The notes below the pieces were generated by a model. That model saw only the letters and a program-made list of their open reading frames with translations, searched no databases and was not told where the DNA came from. Below, one piece after another: positions 9,245-18,112 of a DNA stretch of 64,000 nt. The stretch lies in the NCBI RefSeq assembly GCF_014190915.1, contig NZ_JACHVU010000005.1, positions 186,001 to 250,000 of the forward strand, given 5' to 3'. The number at the start of each line of letters is the position of its first letter. Positions within the stretch are counted from its first letter, which is position 1. A program made the translations under genes and the position numbers. Origin of the DNA: Mycolicibacterium iranicum (GTDB taxonomy: Bacteria; Actinomycetota; Actinomycetes; Mycobacteriales; Mycobacteriaceae).

Positions 9245-11742
9245 GCGACGGCCAGCGTCACGTACCGCCTCGAGTCGGTGGGCAACAGGCCCAACTGCCG
9301 GTACACATTCGGGCGCCACACCTGCGCCTGGGAGTTGACGACGATGCCGCCCAGCGCCCAGCCGTGCATCTGGCCGTCGCCGATGACGACCGTCAGATCG
9401 GCGGTGGGATCCTGCGACAAGAGCTTGTCGCGGAACGCGATCGCGCCCGGATACAGCTTCTCCAGCGTGCCGATGTACACCGTCGTGGGGGGCAGTCCGG
9501 TCAGGTCCTCGCCCGCGATCGGATTGACCCGTGGGTCGTCCATACTCCAGTTCCCGTTCCACCGCGGGCCTTCCCCGGGCGCGTGCCGCGGCAGGATCGG
9601 ATCGTCGATGGCGTCGACCTCCGGGCCCTTCAGGGTCAGGTGCAACGCGGGGGAAACCAGCACCATGCGCGACGGCTGAGCCTGCGAGGGCACGCAGGTG
9701 ACGTCGATCCTGCAGCGGCGCAACATCTCCTGCACCGCCAGCACCGCGTAGGAACCGCCGGCCGAGTCGCCGTACAGACTGACGTTGTCGACTCCGTGCT
9801 CGGCGATCAGCATCGCCAGGTAGTCGGCCATCGGCGGCACGAGCGTCTCGGCAGTGCCCGTGCTCTTGGGTGGCGCGAGGGGATAGATCGGCACCAGCAC
9901 CGTGGCCCCGGTGTCGCGGGCCATCTGCGCGTAGTCGGTCCAGTGCAGGATATTGGCCTCGGACTCGAACCCGCCGCCGTGCAGTGCGACGACCACTTCG
10001 CCCGACGGGGTCGGCGACGCGATCTCCCACACCTTCCACCCGTTATACGAGCGCTCCGTGACATCGAGGCCCAGCGTGAACAGCGGTGGGGGATCGGCGA
10101 GGATCGACGCCCCGGCGAGACCGCTGAGGAGTTTAATGCCGGTGGTCTCGTTGAGCCAGCGCAGCGTTCGCAGGATGCCGACCACCAATTGGTCGCTGTA
10201 GGAGGGTGATTCGGTGGTGATCGTGACGGGCCCGGCCGCGACATCGTTGAGCCCGAGCTGACGGTAGATGTCCGGACGGACCTTCGGGGCCGCCGAATTG
10301 ACCGCCAGCCCGCCCAGCGCCCAATCGTGGAACTGCCCGCGGCCTACGACGGTCGAGACCACACCGCCCGCGGCCGTCCATTTGTCGTGCAGCAGCAGCG
10401 TGTCCGGAAGCGCGTATTCGAGCTCGCCGACATAGACCGTCGTCGGCGGAAGCGCGGCGAACACCTCGTCCTCGAAGAACAGCGGGCTCAGCAGCGGGTC
10501 GCGGGGATCGAGGCCGTCACCCCAATGGTTTTCGCGGGTATAGAAGTCGAGGTTGTCGACATCGATGATCGGGTCGTCGATGTCGTAGATGTCCGGGTTC
10601 GACAGGGAGCCGTCGGGGGTGAACGACAGCAGCACCATGTTGGCGGGCAACGGCTTGCCGGCGAGGACGAGTTCGCGGACGGCCGCCAGGGCCAGCGACG
10701 GGCCGGCCGAGTCGGCGTAGATGCTGACGTTCTCGGCGCCGTGTTCGTCGATCTGCGCCGAGAAGAACTCCGCCATCGCCGGCACGACCGTGACCGCCGT
10801 CCCCGCTTCCGTCGTTCCGAGCGGGTACATGGGCACGATCACGGTCGCACCCGTGTCGCGCGCCATGTCGGCGTAGTCGAGCCAGTGCGTGATGAGCGGT
10901 TCGACGATGAAGCCGCCGCCGTGGACGGCGATGACGGTCTTGCCGGTCGGGTTCGGCGGGTGAATTTCCCAGACCCTCCAGACGCTGCCGTCGGATACCT
11001 CGAAATCCGTTCCGCGAACGTCGAGTCCGGGTTTGACGAACCACGGTGGTCTCTCGCTCTCGAGGACCTTCCCGATGAGGCCGTACAGGTCGAATCTGAT
11101 GAAGCTGGAGATGCCGCGCATGACGCGCAGACTGGCCACGACCAGCTGATCGAAGAACGTGGGCGGCTCGGTGTAGACGACCTCGTTCGTCGCCGCTGCG
11201 AGGGCGCCCGTCGTGACGGTGGTTTCGACGTCGACGTCGACGTGCATGTCGAGGTCGCGCCGCGACCCGGCGGTGGCCGAGAGCAGCTGCGCCGCCGCGA
11301 CGGGTGCGGTTGCCTGGTCGGGTTCTTCGTCGCGGGACACCGCGGAAATCTCGTCGGCGACGTCGACCACCGTCGTGGTGTCGTCGTCGTCCGCGTCCTG
11401 CTCTGAGCCGTCGAAGTCCGCCTCGGCGTATGCGACGTCGTTGCGGGCGTCGTTGTTCAGGGCATCGTCGACGACTTCCTCGTCAACGTCCTCGGCGACT
11501 GCAGCGACGTCGGCGTCTTCCTCGCCCGCGTCCGCGTCGTCCCGGTCTCCGGCGTTCTCCGGTTCAGCCCGGGGCGGCGTCTGCTCATCGCCGGCGTCGC
11601 TCTCCTCGGCGGAGGGACCCGCGTCGCGCTGTTCTGACGAGTCGGCGCCGGTGTCGTCTGCCGAGGCCACCCCGCAGCCGAATCCCATGAACACCGCCGC
11701 GCCGACCCCCGCCGCGACAGCGAAATTCGCGCCTTTGCTCAT
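9241..11742 (-). CDS. Secreted tandem alpha/beta hydrolase (HSL family) with acidic linker
   Basis: 833 residues in three parts. First, a Sec-type signal peptide ending near ASA at residue 28. Second, a 120-residue Asp/Glu/Ala-rich low-complexity stretch (about 29-145). Third, two homologous hormone-sensitive-lipase-type domains, about 195-500 and 515-820. Domain 1 has HGGG at 274-277, nucleophile loop YADSAGP (Ser345) and His472 in GQFHDWALGG. Domain 2 has HGGG at 588-591, canonical GDSAGG (Ser660) and His793 in GQMHGWALGG. In both, Glu (442, 761) sits where the catalytic Asp usually lies. Start ATG 11742 has GGGGAGG 7 nt upstream. Likely an exported esterase or lipase; domain 1 may be weaker because GxSxG is changed to AxSxG. 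Confidence 0.85.
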   Translation of the reverse strand: MSKGANFAVAAGVGAAVFMGFGCGVASADDTGADSSEQRDAGPSAEESDAGDEQTPPRAEPENAGDRDDADAGEEDADVAAVAEDVDEEVVDDALNNDARNDVAYAEADFDGSEQDADDDDTTTVVDVADEISAVSRDEEPDQATAPVAAAQLLSATAGSRRDLDMHVDVDVETTVTTGALAAATNEVVYTEPPTFFDQLVVASLRVMRGISSFIRFDLYGLIGKVLESERPPWFVKPGLDVRGTDFEVSDGSVWRVWEIHPPNPTGKTVIAVHGGGFIVEPLITHWLDYADMARDTGATVIVPMYPLGTTEAGTAVTVVPAMAEFFSAQIDEHGAENVSIYADSAGPSLALAAVRELVLAGKPLPANMVLLSFTPDGSLSNPDIYDIDDPIIDVDNLDFYTRENHWGDGLDPRDPLLSPLFFEDEVFAALPPTTVYVGELEYALPDTLLLHDKWTAAGGVVSTVVGRGQFHDWALGGLAVNSAAPKVRPDIYRQLGLNDVAAGPVTITTESPSYSDQLVVGILRTLRWLNETTGIKLLSGLAGASILADPPPLFTLGLDVTERSYNGWKVWEIASPTPSGEVVVALHGGGFESEANILHWTDYAQMARDTGATVLVPIYPLAPPKSTGTAETLVPPMADYLAMLIAEHGVDNVSLYGDSAGGSYAVLAVQEMLRRCRIDVTCVPSQAQPSRMVLVSPALHLTLKGPEVDAIDDPILPRHAPGEGPRWNGNWSMDDPRVNPIAGEDLTGLPPTTVYIGTLEKLYPGAIAFRDKLLSQDPTADLTVVIGDGQMHGWALGGIVVNSQAQVWRPNVYRQLGLLPTDSRRYVTLAVA

Positions 11743-11829
11743 TGTTGTGCCTCCCCGCTCTTGTAGAACTATGAGGCGCGGCCCTGCGGCAGTCAACGTT
11801 TGCCTGCCTCGACCGACCGGGCACTGGAT

Positions 11830-11842
11830 TAGGCTCGCCCGG
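11830..11842 (+). promoter_or_regulatory. Leaderless promoter -10 of tmk
   Basis: TAGGCT at 11830-11835 (TANNNT) ends exactly 6 nt before GTG 11842, placing the transcript start on the first base of the start codon. No Shine-Dalgarno sequence is present. Confidence 0.65.
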
Positions 11843-12474
11843 TGCTCATCGTCATCGAAGGTGTGGACGGCGCAGGCAAGCGGACGCTGACCGACGGTCT
11901 GCGTCGGTCGTTCGAAGCGGACGGACGCTCGGTGACGACGCTGGCCTTTCCGCGCTACGGCGCTTCGGTCCATGCCGACGTCGCCGCCGAGGCGCTGCAC
12001 GGCAAGCACGGCGACCTCGCGGACTCGGTCTATGCCATGGCGGTGCTGTTCGCGATGGACCGGGCCGGGGCGCGGGATGAGATCGCGCGGCTGACATCGG
12101 AGTACTCCGTGGTGATCCTGGACCGCTACGTCGCATCCAACGCCGCCTACAGCGCCGCGCGGCTGCACCAGGGAGTCGACGGCGAGGTGGTCTGCTGGGT
12201 GCGCGACCTCGAGTACGGACGGCTGCAGCTGCCGCACCCCGAGTGGCAGATCCTTCTCGACGTCCCCACGGAGCTGGCCGCCCAGCGTGCGGTCAACCGG
12301 GCGGCCGAAAAAGCGGACCGGGCCCGCGACGCCTACGAACGCGACGATGGGCTGCAGCGGCGCACCGGTGCGGTGTACGGCGAGCTGGCGGCGTCACAGT
12401 GGGGTGGCCCGTGGGTCGTCGTCCCGCCGGAGGTGGACGCCGCCGAGCTCGCGGACCGACTGAAAGCGCCGTAG
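11842..12474 (+). CDS. tmk: Thymidylate kinase
   Basis: A 210-residue dTMP kinase (dTMP to dTDP), essential for DNA precursor synthesis. The P-loop is GVDGAGKRT at residues 7-15. ILDRYVASNAAYSAARLH is the DRY motif and dTMP site, with the Asn seen in mycobacterial enzymes, and YERDDGLQRRTGAVYGELA lies in the C-terminal LID and helix. GTG 11842 starts immediately before the first beta strand and has a leaderless -10. In M. tuberculosis tmk directly precedes mtrA; here an unrelated gene lies between them. Confidence 0.95.
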   Translation: MLIVIEGVDGAGKRTLTDGLRRSFEADGRSVTTLAFPRYGASVHADVAAEALHGKHGDLADSVYAMAVLFAMDRAGARDEIARLTSEYSVVILDRYVASNAAYSAARLHQGVDGEVVCWVRDLEYGRLQLPHPEWQILLDVPTELAAQRAVNRAAEKADRARDAYERDDGLQRRTGAVYGELAASQWGGPWVVVPPEVDAAELADRLKAP

Positions 12475-12553
12475 CCGAGCGAATCGACACCTCTGCAGAT
12501 ATGCTCCGCCTCGGGGAGGCCGCTTCGGCGGCTGGTCATATGAGGGGGAATCG

Positions 12554-13228
12554 TTGCTCGCATCGACTCGTACGCCGGCGGCGCCGTTACGGACCTTGGA
12601 CGACATGCTGATTGCGATCAGGTCGGCGAGTGAACGTTTCGATCAGGGCCGGTACATGGAGGCCAAGTCGCTGGCAGGTCATCTGTGCACGCTGCTGCAC
12701 CATTCGGACCGGTCGGAGGCGCTGATCGACAGGCTCGGCCTGCACGATGCGCTGACCTGGGTCGACACTGCCGGTGTGCCCAACCCGAAGGTCCCGTGCT
12801 CGACGGCGGGCCTGACGCTGATGCGGATCCGCAGCCGCCATCGCGGTTCGGGTGAGTTCGTGCCGAAGCTCGCGATGTACCCGCCGGTGCCGATCCGCAC
12901 CCGCAGCGGCGACCAGATCTTCAGCGGCTCGCGGATCCCGTTCGACCACTGGTGGACGAACCCCGTCGTCAAGGACGCCGACGGTGCGGAGTACTCGCGC
13001 AAGCAACTTGTGCTCGCCCTCGCCGAGGCGCACGACCCCGAGGCCGAAGCCGCCCACGACGCGCTGGAGCACAGCCCGTCGCTGGGGTGGGTCGTGGCGG
13101 CGGGCCCGGGGCCCGACAAGCCGCTGTGTGCGAACCCGGTCATCGCCAGCGTCCGGCAGATCGGTTACGAGGTCCTGCAGTCGATCACCGAACAGCGCGA
13201 CATCATCGAGGCCGCCCCGCTGACCTAG
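12554..13228 (+). CDS. Hypothetical protein between tmk and mtrA
   Basis: 224 residues from a TTG with an AGGGGGAA tract close upstream; ATG 12605 in frame would give a 207-residue product and is equally possible. No domain recognised. The N-terminal part (MLIAIRSASERFDQGRYMEAK) looks like one or two amphipathic helices, possibly TPR-like. The centre holds a Trp-containing FDHWWTNPV segment, and the C-terminus a helical stretch ending ITEQRDIIEAAPLT. Soluble, with no signal peptide. The gene is absent from this position in M. tuberculosis. Codon usage and GC look like the neighbours', so recent transfer is not indicated. Confidence 0.65.
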   Translation: MLASTRTPAAPLRTLDDMLIAIRSASERFDQGRYMEAKSLAGHLCTLLHHSDRSEALIDRLGLHDALTWVDTAGVPNPKVPCSTAGLTLMRIRSRHRGSGEFVPKLAMYPPVPIRTRSGDQIFSGSRIPFDHWWTNPVVKDADGAEYSRKQLVLALAEAHDPEAEAAHDALEHSPSLGWVVAAGPGPDKPLCANPVIASVRQIGYEVLQSITEQRDIIEAAPLT

Positions 13229-13324
13229 CCGCGCGGGCGCGATGCGGCTCGGCCACACGTGAGGCCGCTCAACTCGCAAAACACCCCGCGTGGTAACAGA
13301 GCTTTATCGCCATCTGGTGACACC

Positions 13325-14011
13325 ATGGACACCATGAGGCAAAGGATCCTGGTAGTCGACGACGACCCTTCGCTCGCCGAGATGCTCACCATCGTGCTGC
13401 GGGGGGAAGGGTTCGACACCGCGGTCATCGGTGACGGCACCCAGGCGCTGACCGCCGTGCGCGAACTGCGACCAGACCTGGTGCTGCTGGACCTCATGCT
13501 GCCCGGCATGAACGGCATCGACGTCTGCCGCGTGCTGCGCGCCGATTCCGGCGTCCCGATCGTCATGCTGACCGCAAAGACCGACACCGTCGACGTGGTG
13601 CTCGGCCTGGAATCCGGCGCCGACGACTACGTGATGAAGCCGTTCAAGCCCAAGGAGCTGGTGGCCCGGGTGCGTGCCCGGCTGCGCCGCAACGAGGACG
13701 AACCGGCAGAGCTGCTCTCCATCGCCGACGTCGACATCGACGTCCCCGCGCACAAGGTCACCCGGCAGGGTGAACAGATCTCCCTCACGCCGCTGGAGTT
13801 CGACCTTCTGGTGGCGCTGGCACGCAAACCGCGCCAGGTGTTTACTCGTGATGTGCTGCTCGAACAGGTGTGGGGATATCGCCACCCCGCCGACACTCGT
13901 TTGGTGAACGTGCATGTGCAGCGGCTGCGCGCCAAGGTCGAGAAGGACCCGGAGAATCCGCAGGTGGTGCTGACCGTTCGAGGAGTGGGATACAAGGCCG
14001 GACCTCCGTGA
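13325..14011 (+). CDS. mtrA: Two-component response regulator MtrA
   Basis: A 228-residue OmpR-type regulator, essential in M. tuberculosis, controlling replication origin, cell-division and cell-wall genes. The receiver domain has the acidic VVDDDPS pocket, phospho-acceptor Asp56 in [10 protein letters not shown], and the Thr and Lys switch residues in MLTAKTD and MKPFKPKE. The winged helix (about 130-226) includes [16 protein letters not shown] and [16 protein letters not shown] 13325 ([11 protein letters not shown]) gives exactly the length of the M. tuberculosis protein. Its stop overlaps the GTG of the repeat-encoded micro-ORF that separates it from mtrB. Confidence 0.98.
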   Translation: MDTMRQRILVVDDDPSLAEMLTIVLRGEGFDTAVIGDGTQALTAVRELRPDLVLLDLMLPGMNGIDVCRVLRADSGVPIVMLTAKTDTVDVVLGLESGADDYVMKPFKPKELVARVRARLRRNEDEPAELLSIADVDIDVPAHKVTRQGEQISLTPLEFDLLVALARKPRQVFTRDVLLEQVWGYRHPADTRLVNVHVQRLRAKVEKDPENPQVVLTVRGVGYKAGPP

Positions 14012-14151
14012 TTGGTCGGCTCGCCGACGCCGTGATCGGCCCGCCCGCCGACACGGTGATCGGCCTGCCCGCCGACACGGTGATCGGCCTGCCCGCCGAC
14101 ACGGTGATCGGCCTGCCCGCCGACGCCGTGATCGCGGCACCACGCCCATGA
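14008..14151 (+). repeat. 24-bp tandem repeat (VNTR) between mtrA and mtrB
   Basis: Six consecutive 24-nt units fill the whole mtrA-mtrB junction. Units start at 14008, 14032, 14056, 14080, 14104 and 14128. Units 3 and 4 are identical, and units 2 and 5 differ from them by one and two to three bases. Unit 1 is diverged, and unit 6 keeps only the first GTGATCGC. Every unit begins with GTG, and each internal unit junction carries the inverted pair GCCGA...TCGGC with an 8-nt loop. The period is a multiple of three, so copy-number change preserves the frame. Confidence 0.97.
14008..14151 (+). CDS. Candidate coupled micro-ORF of octapeptide repeats linking mtrA to mtrB
   Basis: A 47-codon frame made entirely of the 24-bp repeats. 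Its GTG start overlaps the mtrA TGA (GTGA, 14008-14011), and its TGA overlaps the mtrB ATG (ATGA, 14148-14151). It would encode [12 protein letters not shown] octapeptides, hydrophobic and without a signal. mtrB has no visible Shine-Dalgarno sequence upstream of its ATG, so ribosomes reading through this frame could supply mtrB initiation. Precedent: MIRU repeats of M. tuberculosis (for example senX3-regX3) form small frames overlapping the flanking stop and start codons, though with a different sequence. Translation is inferred, not shown. Confidence 0.5.
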   Translation: MIGRLADAVIGPPADTVIGLPADTVIGLPADTVIGLPADAVIAAPRP

Positions 14152-15794
14152 TCTTCGGCTCCAGGCGGCGCATCCACCGTCGGTCGGCCCCGCTGATCCG
14201 CGGTCTGGGTGTGCTGGGCCGGGCGCTGAGCCTGGCGTGGCGGCGCTCTCTGCAACTGCGTGTCGTCACGCTGACGCTGGGGCTGTCGCTGACCGTCATC
14301 ATGGTTCTCGGCTTCGTGCTGACCAGCCAGATCACCGACCGCATCCTTGAGGTCAAGGTCGGTGCGGCCACCGAGGAGATCGAACGCGCCCGCACCACGG
14401 TCAGCGGCATCGTCGGCGGCGAGGAGACCCGCTCCCTCGACAGCAGCCTCCAGCTGGCCCGCAACACCCTCATCGATCGCAAGGCCGATTCCGGGCCGGG
14501 GCTGGCCGGGACGTTCGACGCGGTGCTCGTCGTTCCGGGTGACGGGCCCCGGGCGGCCACCGCGGCCGGTCCGATCGACCAGGTCCCGAACACGTTGCGC
14601 GACTTCGTCAAAGCCGGACAGGTCAGCTACCAGTACGCGACCGTCCACACCGACGGCTTCTCCGGGCCGGCCCTGGTCATCGGCAGCCCGACCTCGTCAC
14701 CGGTCACCAACCTCGAGCTCTACCTGATCTTCCCGCTGAACAACGAGGACTCCACGATCGCGCTGGTGCGCGGCACGATGGCCACCGGCGGCATCGTGCT
14801 GCTCGGTCTGCTCGCCGCCATCGCGTTGCTGGTGGCCCGCCAGATCGTGCTGCCGGTGCGGTCGGCCTCGCGGATCGCCGAACGTTTCGCCGAAGGGCAC
14901 CTCACCGAACGCATGCCGGTGCGCGGCGAAGACGACATGGCGCGGCTGGCGGTGTCGTTCAACGACATGGCCGAGAGCCTGCACCGCCAGATCACCCAGC
15001 TCGAAGAGTTCGGAAACCTGCAGCGCCGCTTCACCTCCGACGTCAGCCACGAACTGCGGACACCGTTGACGACCGTGCGCATGGCTGCCGACCTGATCCA
15101 CGACCACGCCGAGGACCTCGACCCGGCCCTGCGCCGCTCGACCGAGCTGATGGTCAACGAACTCGACCGGTTCGAGTCGCTGCTCAACGACCTGCTGGAG
15201 ATCTCACGCCACGACGCCGGCGTCGCCGAGCTGGCCGTCGAAGCCGTCGATCTGCGCTCCATCGTGCAGAGCGCACTGGACAACGTCGGCCACCTCGCCG
15301 ACGCCGCCAGCGTCGAGATGATCGTCGACGTGCCGGCCGAGGAGATCATCGCCGAGGTGGACCCGCGCCGCGTGGAACGGATCCTGCGCAACCTCATCGC
15401 CAACGCGATCGACCACGCCGAGCACAAGCCGGTGCGCATCAGGATGGCCGCCGACGTCGACACCGTCGCGGTCACGGTGCGCGACTACGGCGTCGGCCTG
15501 CGGCCCGGTGAGGAGAAGCTCGTCTTCAGCCGGTTCTGGCGTGCCGACCCGTCGCGTGTGCGGCGTTCCGGCGGAACCGGTCTCGGCCTGGCGATCAGCA
15601 TCGAAGACGCCCGGCTGCACCAGGGGCGGCTGGAGGCCTGGGGCGAACCGGGCAAGGGTGCGTGTTTCCGGCTGACCCTCCCGCTGGTGCGCGGGCACAA
15701 GGTCACCAGCAGCCCGCTGCCGGTCAAACCGATCGAGCGCTCGGCGGGTGCGCCGAGCCGCCGCGTGCGCGAGCCGGCAGGGGAAAGCGTGTGA
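14148..15794 (+). CDS. mtrB: Sensor histidine kinase MtrB
   Basis: A 548-residue membrane kinase partner of MtrA. Order: short basic N-terminus, transmembrane helix about 45-65, extracellular sensor of about 140 residues ([18 protein letters not shown] region), second transmembrane helix ([21 protein letters not shown]), HAMP linker, HisKA box [22 protein letters not shown], then ATPase motifs [10 protein letters not shown] (N box), VRDYGVGL (G1) and [13 protein letters not shown] (G2). ATG 14148 matches the conserved MIFGSRRRI start. It overlaps the repeat micro-ORF upstream and lpqB downstream (GTGA), so mtrA-repeat-mtrB-lpqB is one coupled operon. Confidence 0.98.
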   Translation: MIFGSRRRIHRRSAPLIRGLGVLGRALSLAWRRSLQLRVVTLTLGLSLTVIMVLGFVLTSQITDRILEVKVGAATEEIERARTTVSGIVGGEETRSLDSSLQLARNTLIDRKADSGPGLAGTFDAVLVVPGDGPRAATAAGPIDQVPNTLRDFVKAGQVSYQYATVHTDGFSGPALVIGSPTSSPVTNLELYLIFPLNNEDSTIALVRGTMATGGIVLLGLLAAIALLVARQIVLPVRSASRIAERFAEGHLTERMPVRGEDDMARLAVSFNDMAESLHRQITQLEEFGNLQRRFTSDVSHELRTPLTTVRMAADLIHDHAEDLDPALRRSTELMVNELDRFESLLNDLLEISRHDAGVAELAVEAVDLRSIVQSALDNVGHLADAASVEMIVDVPAEEIIAEVDPRRVERILRNLIANAIDHAEHKPVRIRMAADVDTVAVTVRDYGVGLRPGEEKLVFSRFWRADPSRVRRSGGTGLGLAISIEDARLHQGRLEAWGEPGKGACFRLTLPLVRGHKVTSSPLPVKPIERSAGAPSRRVREPAGESV

Positions 15795-17548
15795 CGCGCG
15801 TTCTGGCCGCGCTGGTCTCGGTGCTGGCGCTGGTCCTGGCCGGCTGTGCGGGGGTTCCGAGTTCGTCGTCGCCCCAGGCGATCGGGACCGTCGACCGGCC
15901 GCCGCCTCCGAGCCTGCCGAAGCCGACGCCCGCGATGGACCCGGATGTCCTGCTGCGTGAATTCCTCAAGGCCACCGCCGATCCCGCGAACCGGCATCTG
16001 GCCGCCCGGCAGTTCCTCACCGAATCCGCCTCCAGCAGTTGGGATGACGCGGGCAGCGCGCTGCTGATCGACAACGTCGTCTTCGTCGAGACCCGGTCAC
16101 CCGAACGGGTCGCGGTGACCATGCGCGCCGACATCCTCGGGTCGCTGTCGGACATGGGTGTGTTCGAGACGGGTGCTGGAGCGCTGCCCGACCCCGGCCC
16201 CATCGAACTGGTCAAGACCTCGGGCGGCTGGCGTATCGACAAGCTGCCCAACGGGGTGTTCCTGGACTGGCAGCAGTTCCAGGCCACCTACAAGCGGCAC
16301 ACGCTGTACTTCGCCGACCCGACGGGTAAGACCGTCGTCCCGGATCCGCGCTACGTGGCGGTGTCCGAACCCGACCAGGTGGCCACCGAACTGGTGAGCA
16401 AGCTCGTCGCCGGGCCGCGGCCCGAGATGGACAAGACGGTGCGCAATCTGCTCGGCCCGCCGCTGCGTCTGCGGGGGCCCGTCACCCGCGCCGACGGCGG
16501 GAAGACCGGGATCGGTCGCGGCTACGGCGGTGCCCGCATCGACCTGGAGAACCTGTCGACGACCGATCCGCACAGCAGGCAACTGCTTGCCGCGCAACTC
16601 ATCTGGACGCTGTCCCGCTCGGGGATCAACGGCCCCTACGTGATCAACGCCGACGGCGCCGCGCTCGACGACCGGTTCGCCGAGGGATGGGACACCGGAG
16701 ACGTCGCCGCCACAGACCCCGGGGCCCTCGACGGTGCCGCCGCGGGCCTGCACGCCCTGGTCGGCGGGTCGCTGGTGCGGCTCGACGGCCAGCGCGCACC
16801 CCGCGTCGCAGGACCCTTCGGCCAGATGCCCAACCAGGTGGCGGCCTCGCTGTCGCGGTCGGGCCAGGAGGTCGCGTCCGTCGTCATGCTGCGGCCCGGC
16901 GCACCGGACATGACCTCGTCGCTGTGGGTGGGTCCGTTGGGCGGCAACGCCTCTCAGACGATGGACGGCCGCAGCTTGAGCCGGCCGAGCTGGTCGCTCG
17001 ACGACGCGATCTGGGTCGTCGTGGACGGCAACAACGTCGTGCGCGTCATCCAGGACGCCTCCGGGCAGCCCGCCCGCATCCCCGTCGACGCGGCCGCGGT
17101 GCTGACGCGGTTCCCCGGCGGGATCGCCGACCTCCAGCTCTCCCGCGACGGCACCCGCGCGGCGATGGTGATCGACGGCAAGGTGATCCTCGCCGGGATC
17201 GAGCAGACCCCGAACGGCGGCTTCGCGCTGACCTATCCGCGCCGGCTCGGGTACGGGCTCGGCGAGACGGCCGTGTCGCTGTCCTGGCGGACCGGCGACG
17301 ACATCGTCGTCACCCGGACCGATCCGCAGCATCCGGTGTCCTACGTCAACCTCGACGGCGTCAACTCCGACGGGCCGAGCCGCAATCTCCTGATGCCGGT
17401 CAAGACGGTCGCGGCCAACCCGTCGGCGGTCTACGTCGCCGATGGCCGGGGGGTGCTGCAGCTGTCCGGCTCGGCTGCCGAGGACCCGGCCTGGGCCGAA
17501 GTGCGGGCACTGATGGCGGCCGGAGCGGTCCCGGTGCTGCCCGGCTGA
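15791..17548 (+). CDS. lpqB: Lipoprotein LpqB, MtrAB accessory
   Basis: A 585-residue lipoprotein. The signal and lipobox [10 protein letters not shown] puts the lipid-modified Cys at about residue 19. A GerMN-type segment follows ([36 protein letters not shown] region), then a C-terminal beta-propeller-like half ([34 protein letters not shown]). LpqB is known to bind the MtrB extracellular domain and modulate MtrA phosphorylation. GTG 15791 overlaps the mtrB stop as GTGA. Gene order mtrA-mtrB-lpqB is conserved across actinobacteria. Confidence 0.95.
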   Translation: MTRVLAALVSVLALVLAGCAGVPSSSSPQAIGTVDRPPPPSLPKPTPAMDPDVLLREFLKATADPANRHLAARQFLTESASSSWDDAGSALLIDNVVFVETRSPERVAVTMRADILGSLSDMGVFETGAGALPDPGPIELVKTSGGWRIDKLPNGVFLDWQQFQATYKRHTLYFADPTGKTVVPDPRYVAVSEPDQVATELVSKLVAGPRPEMDKTVRNLLGPPLRLRGPVTRADGGKTGIGRGYGGARIDLENLSTTDPHSRQLLAAQLIWTLSRSGINGPYVINADGAALDDRFAEGWDTGDVAATDPGALDGAAAGLHALVGGSLVRLDGQRAPRVAGPFGQMPNQVAASLSRSGQEVASVVMLRPGAPDMTSSLWVGPLGGNASQTMDGRSLSRPSWSLDDAIWVVVDGNNVVRVIQDASGQPARIPVDAAAVLTRFPGGIADLQLSRDGTRAAMVIDGKVILAGIEQTPNGGFALTYPRRLGYGLGETAVSLSWRTGDDIVVTRTDPQHPVSYVNLDGVNSDGPSRNLLMPVKTVAANPSAVYVADGRGVLQLSGSAAEDPAWAEVRALMAAGAVPVLPG

Positions 17549-17603
17549 CGCAGAACGTGCCGCCGGAACAGCCCTCCGTCGGCCAGTCAGGAAGAGGTGC
17601 GCA

Positions 17604-18047
17604 ATGTCTGTGGAGGTGTCTCGGAAAGCAGTCCTGGCCGGCGCGGGTGCCGGCCTGGCGGCGATCGCGGTGGCGGCCTGCTCGGGTGGTTCGGACTCCG
17701 GCGGCAACGCGTCGGAAGCGGGGGAGCCGCAGGCCCCATCGGATGCCCCGTCGTCGGCACCTCCGGGCGGCGACGCGCTGGCGACGACGGCGGAGGTGCC
17801 GGTCGGGTCCGGGGTCATCGTCGGCGAGGTCGTGCTGACCCAGCCCGAAGCCGGGCAGTTCAAAGGCTTCTCCGCCGTGTGCACACACAGCGGGTGCCTG
17901 CTCAACGAGGTCGCCGACGGCACCATCAACTGTCCCTGCCACGGCAGCAGGTTCAGCCTCGACGGCGACGTCGTCAACGGCCCGGCGAAGCGGCCGCTCG
18001 AGCCGGTGGCGGTGCAGGTGCAGGGCGACTCGATCGTCGCGGGGTAG
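17604..18047 (+). CDS. Rieske [2Fe-2S] lipoprotein
   Basis: 147 residues. An N-terminal signal with VSRKAVLAG and lipobox AIAVAAC (Cys26) predicts a lipid-anchored, exported protein; the RK pair before the hydrophobic core is Tat-like, as expected for a pre-folded Fe-S protein. A low-complexity Gly/Ser/Ala linker (27-60) is followed by a small Rieske fold. Cluster ligands are CTH (Cys93, His95) and CPCH (Cys110, His113). Cys98 and Cys112 are placed for the stabilising disulfide of high-potential Rieske proteins. Redox partner unknown. It lies 55 nt after lpqB in the same direction. Confidence 0.85.
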   Translation: MSVEVSRKAVLAGAGAGLAAIAVAACSGGSDSGGNASEAGEPQAPSDAPSSAPPGGDALATTAEVPVGSGVIVGEVVLTQPEAGQFKGFSAVCTHSGCLLNEVADGTINCPCHGSRFSLDGDVVNGPAKRPLEPVAVQVQGDSIVAG

Positions 18048-18112
18048 TTGCGACGCCCCGCAGCTGATCCGCGGGGGCGGCCCGTGTCGGAGGGTGCCCG
18101 CAGACTGGCGGC

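Noticed and set aside
14008..14151. CRISPR-like appearance of the 24-bp repeats
   Set aside because: Units are directly adjacent with no spacers, and no cas genes are nearby. This is a coding-length tandem repeat.
13842..14648. Minus-strand frame through the mtrA-mtrB repeats giving [12 protein letters not shown] repeats
   Set aside because: A by-product of the repeat on the other strand. It has no start signal and lies opposite the mtrB coding region.
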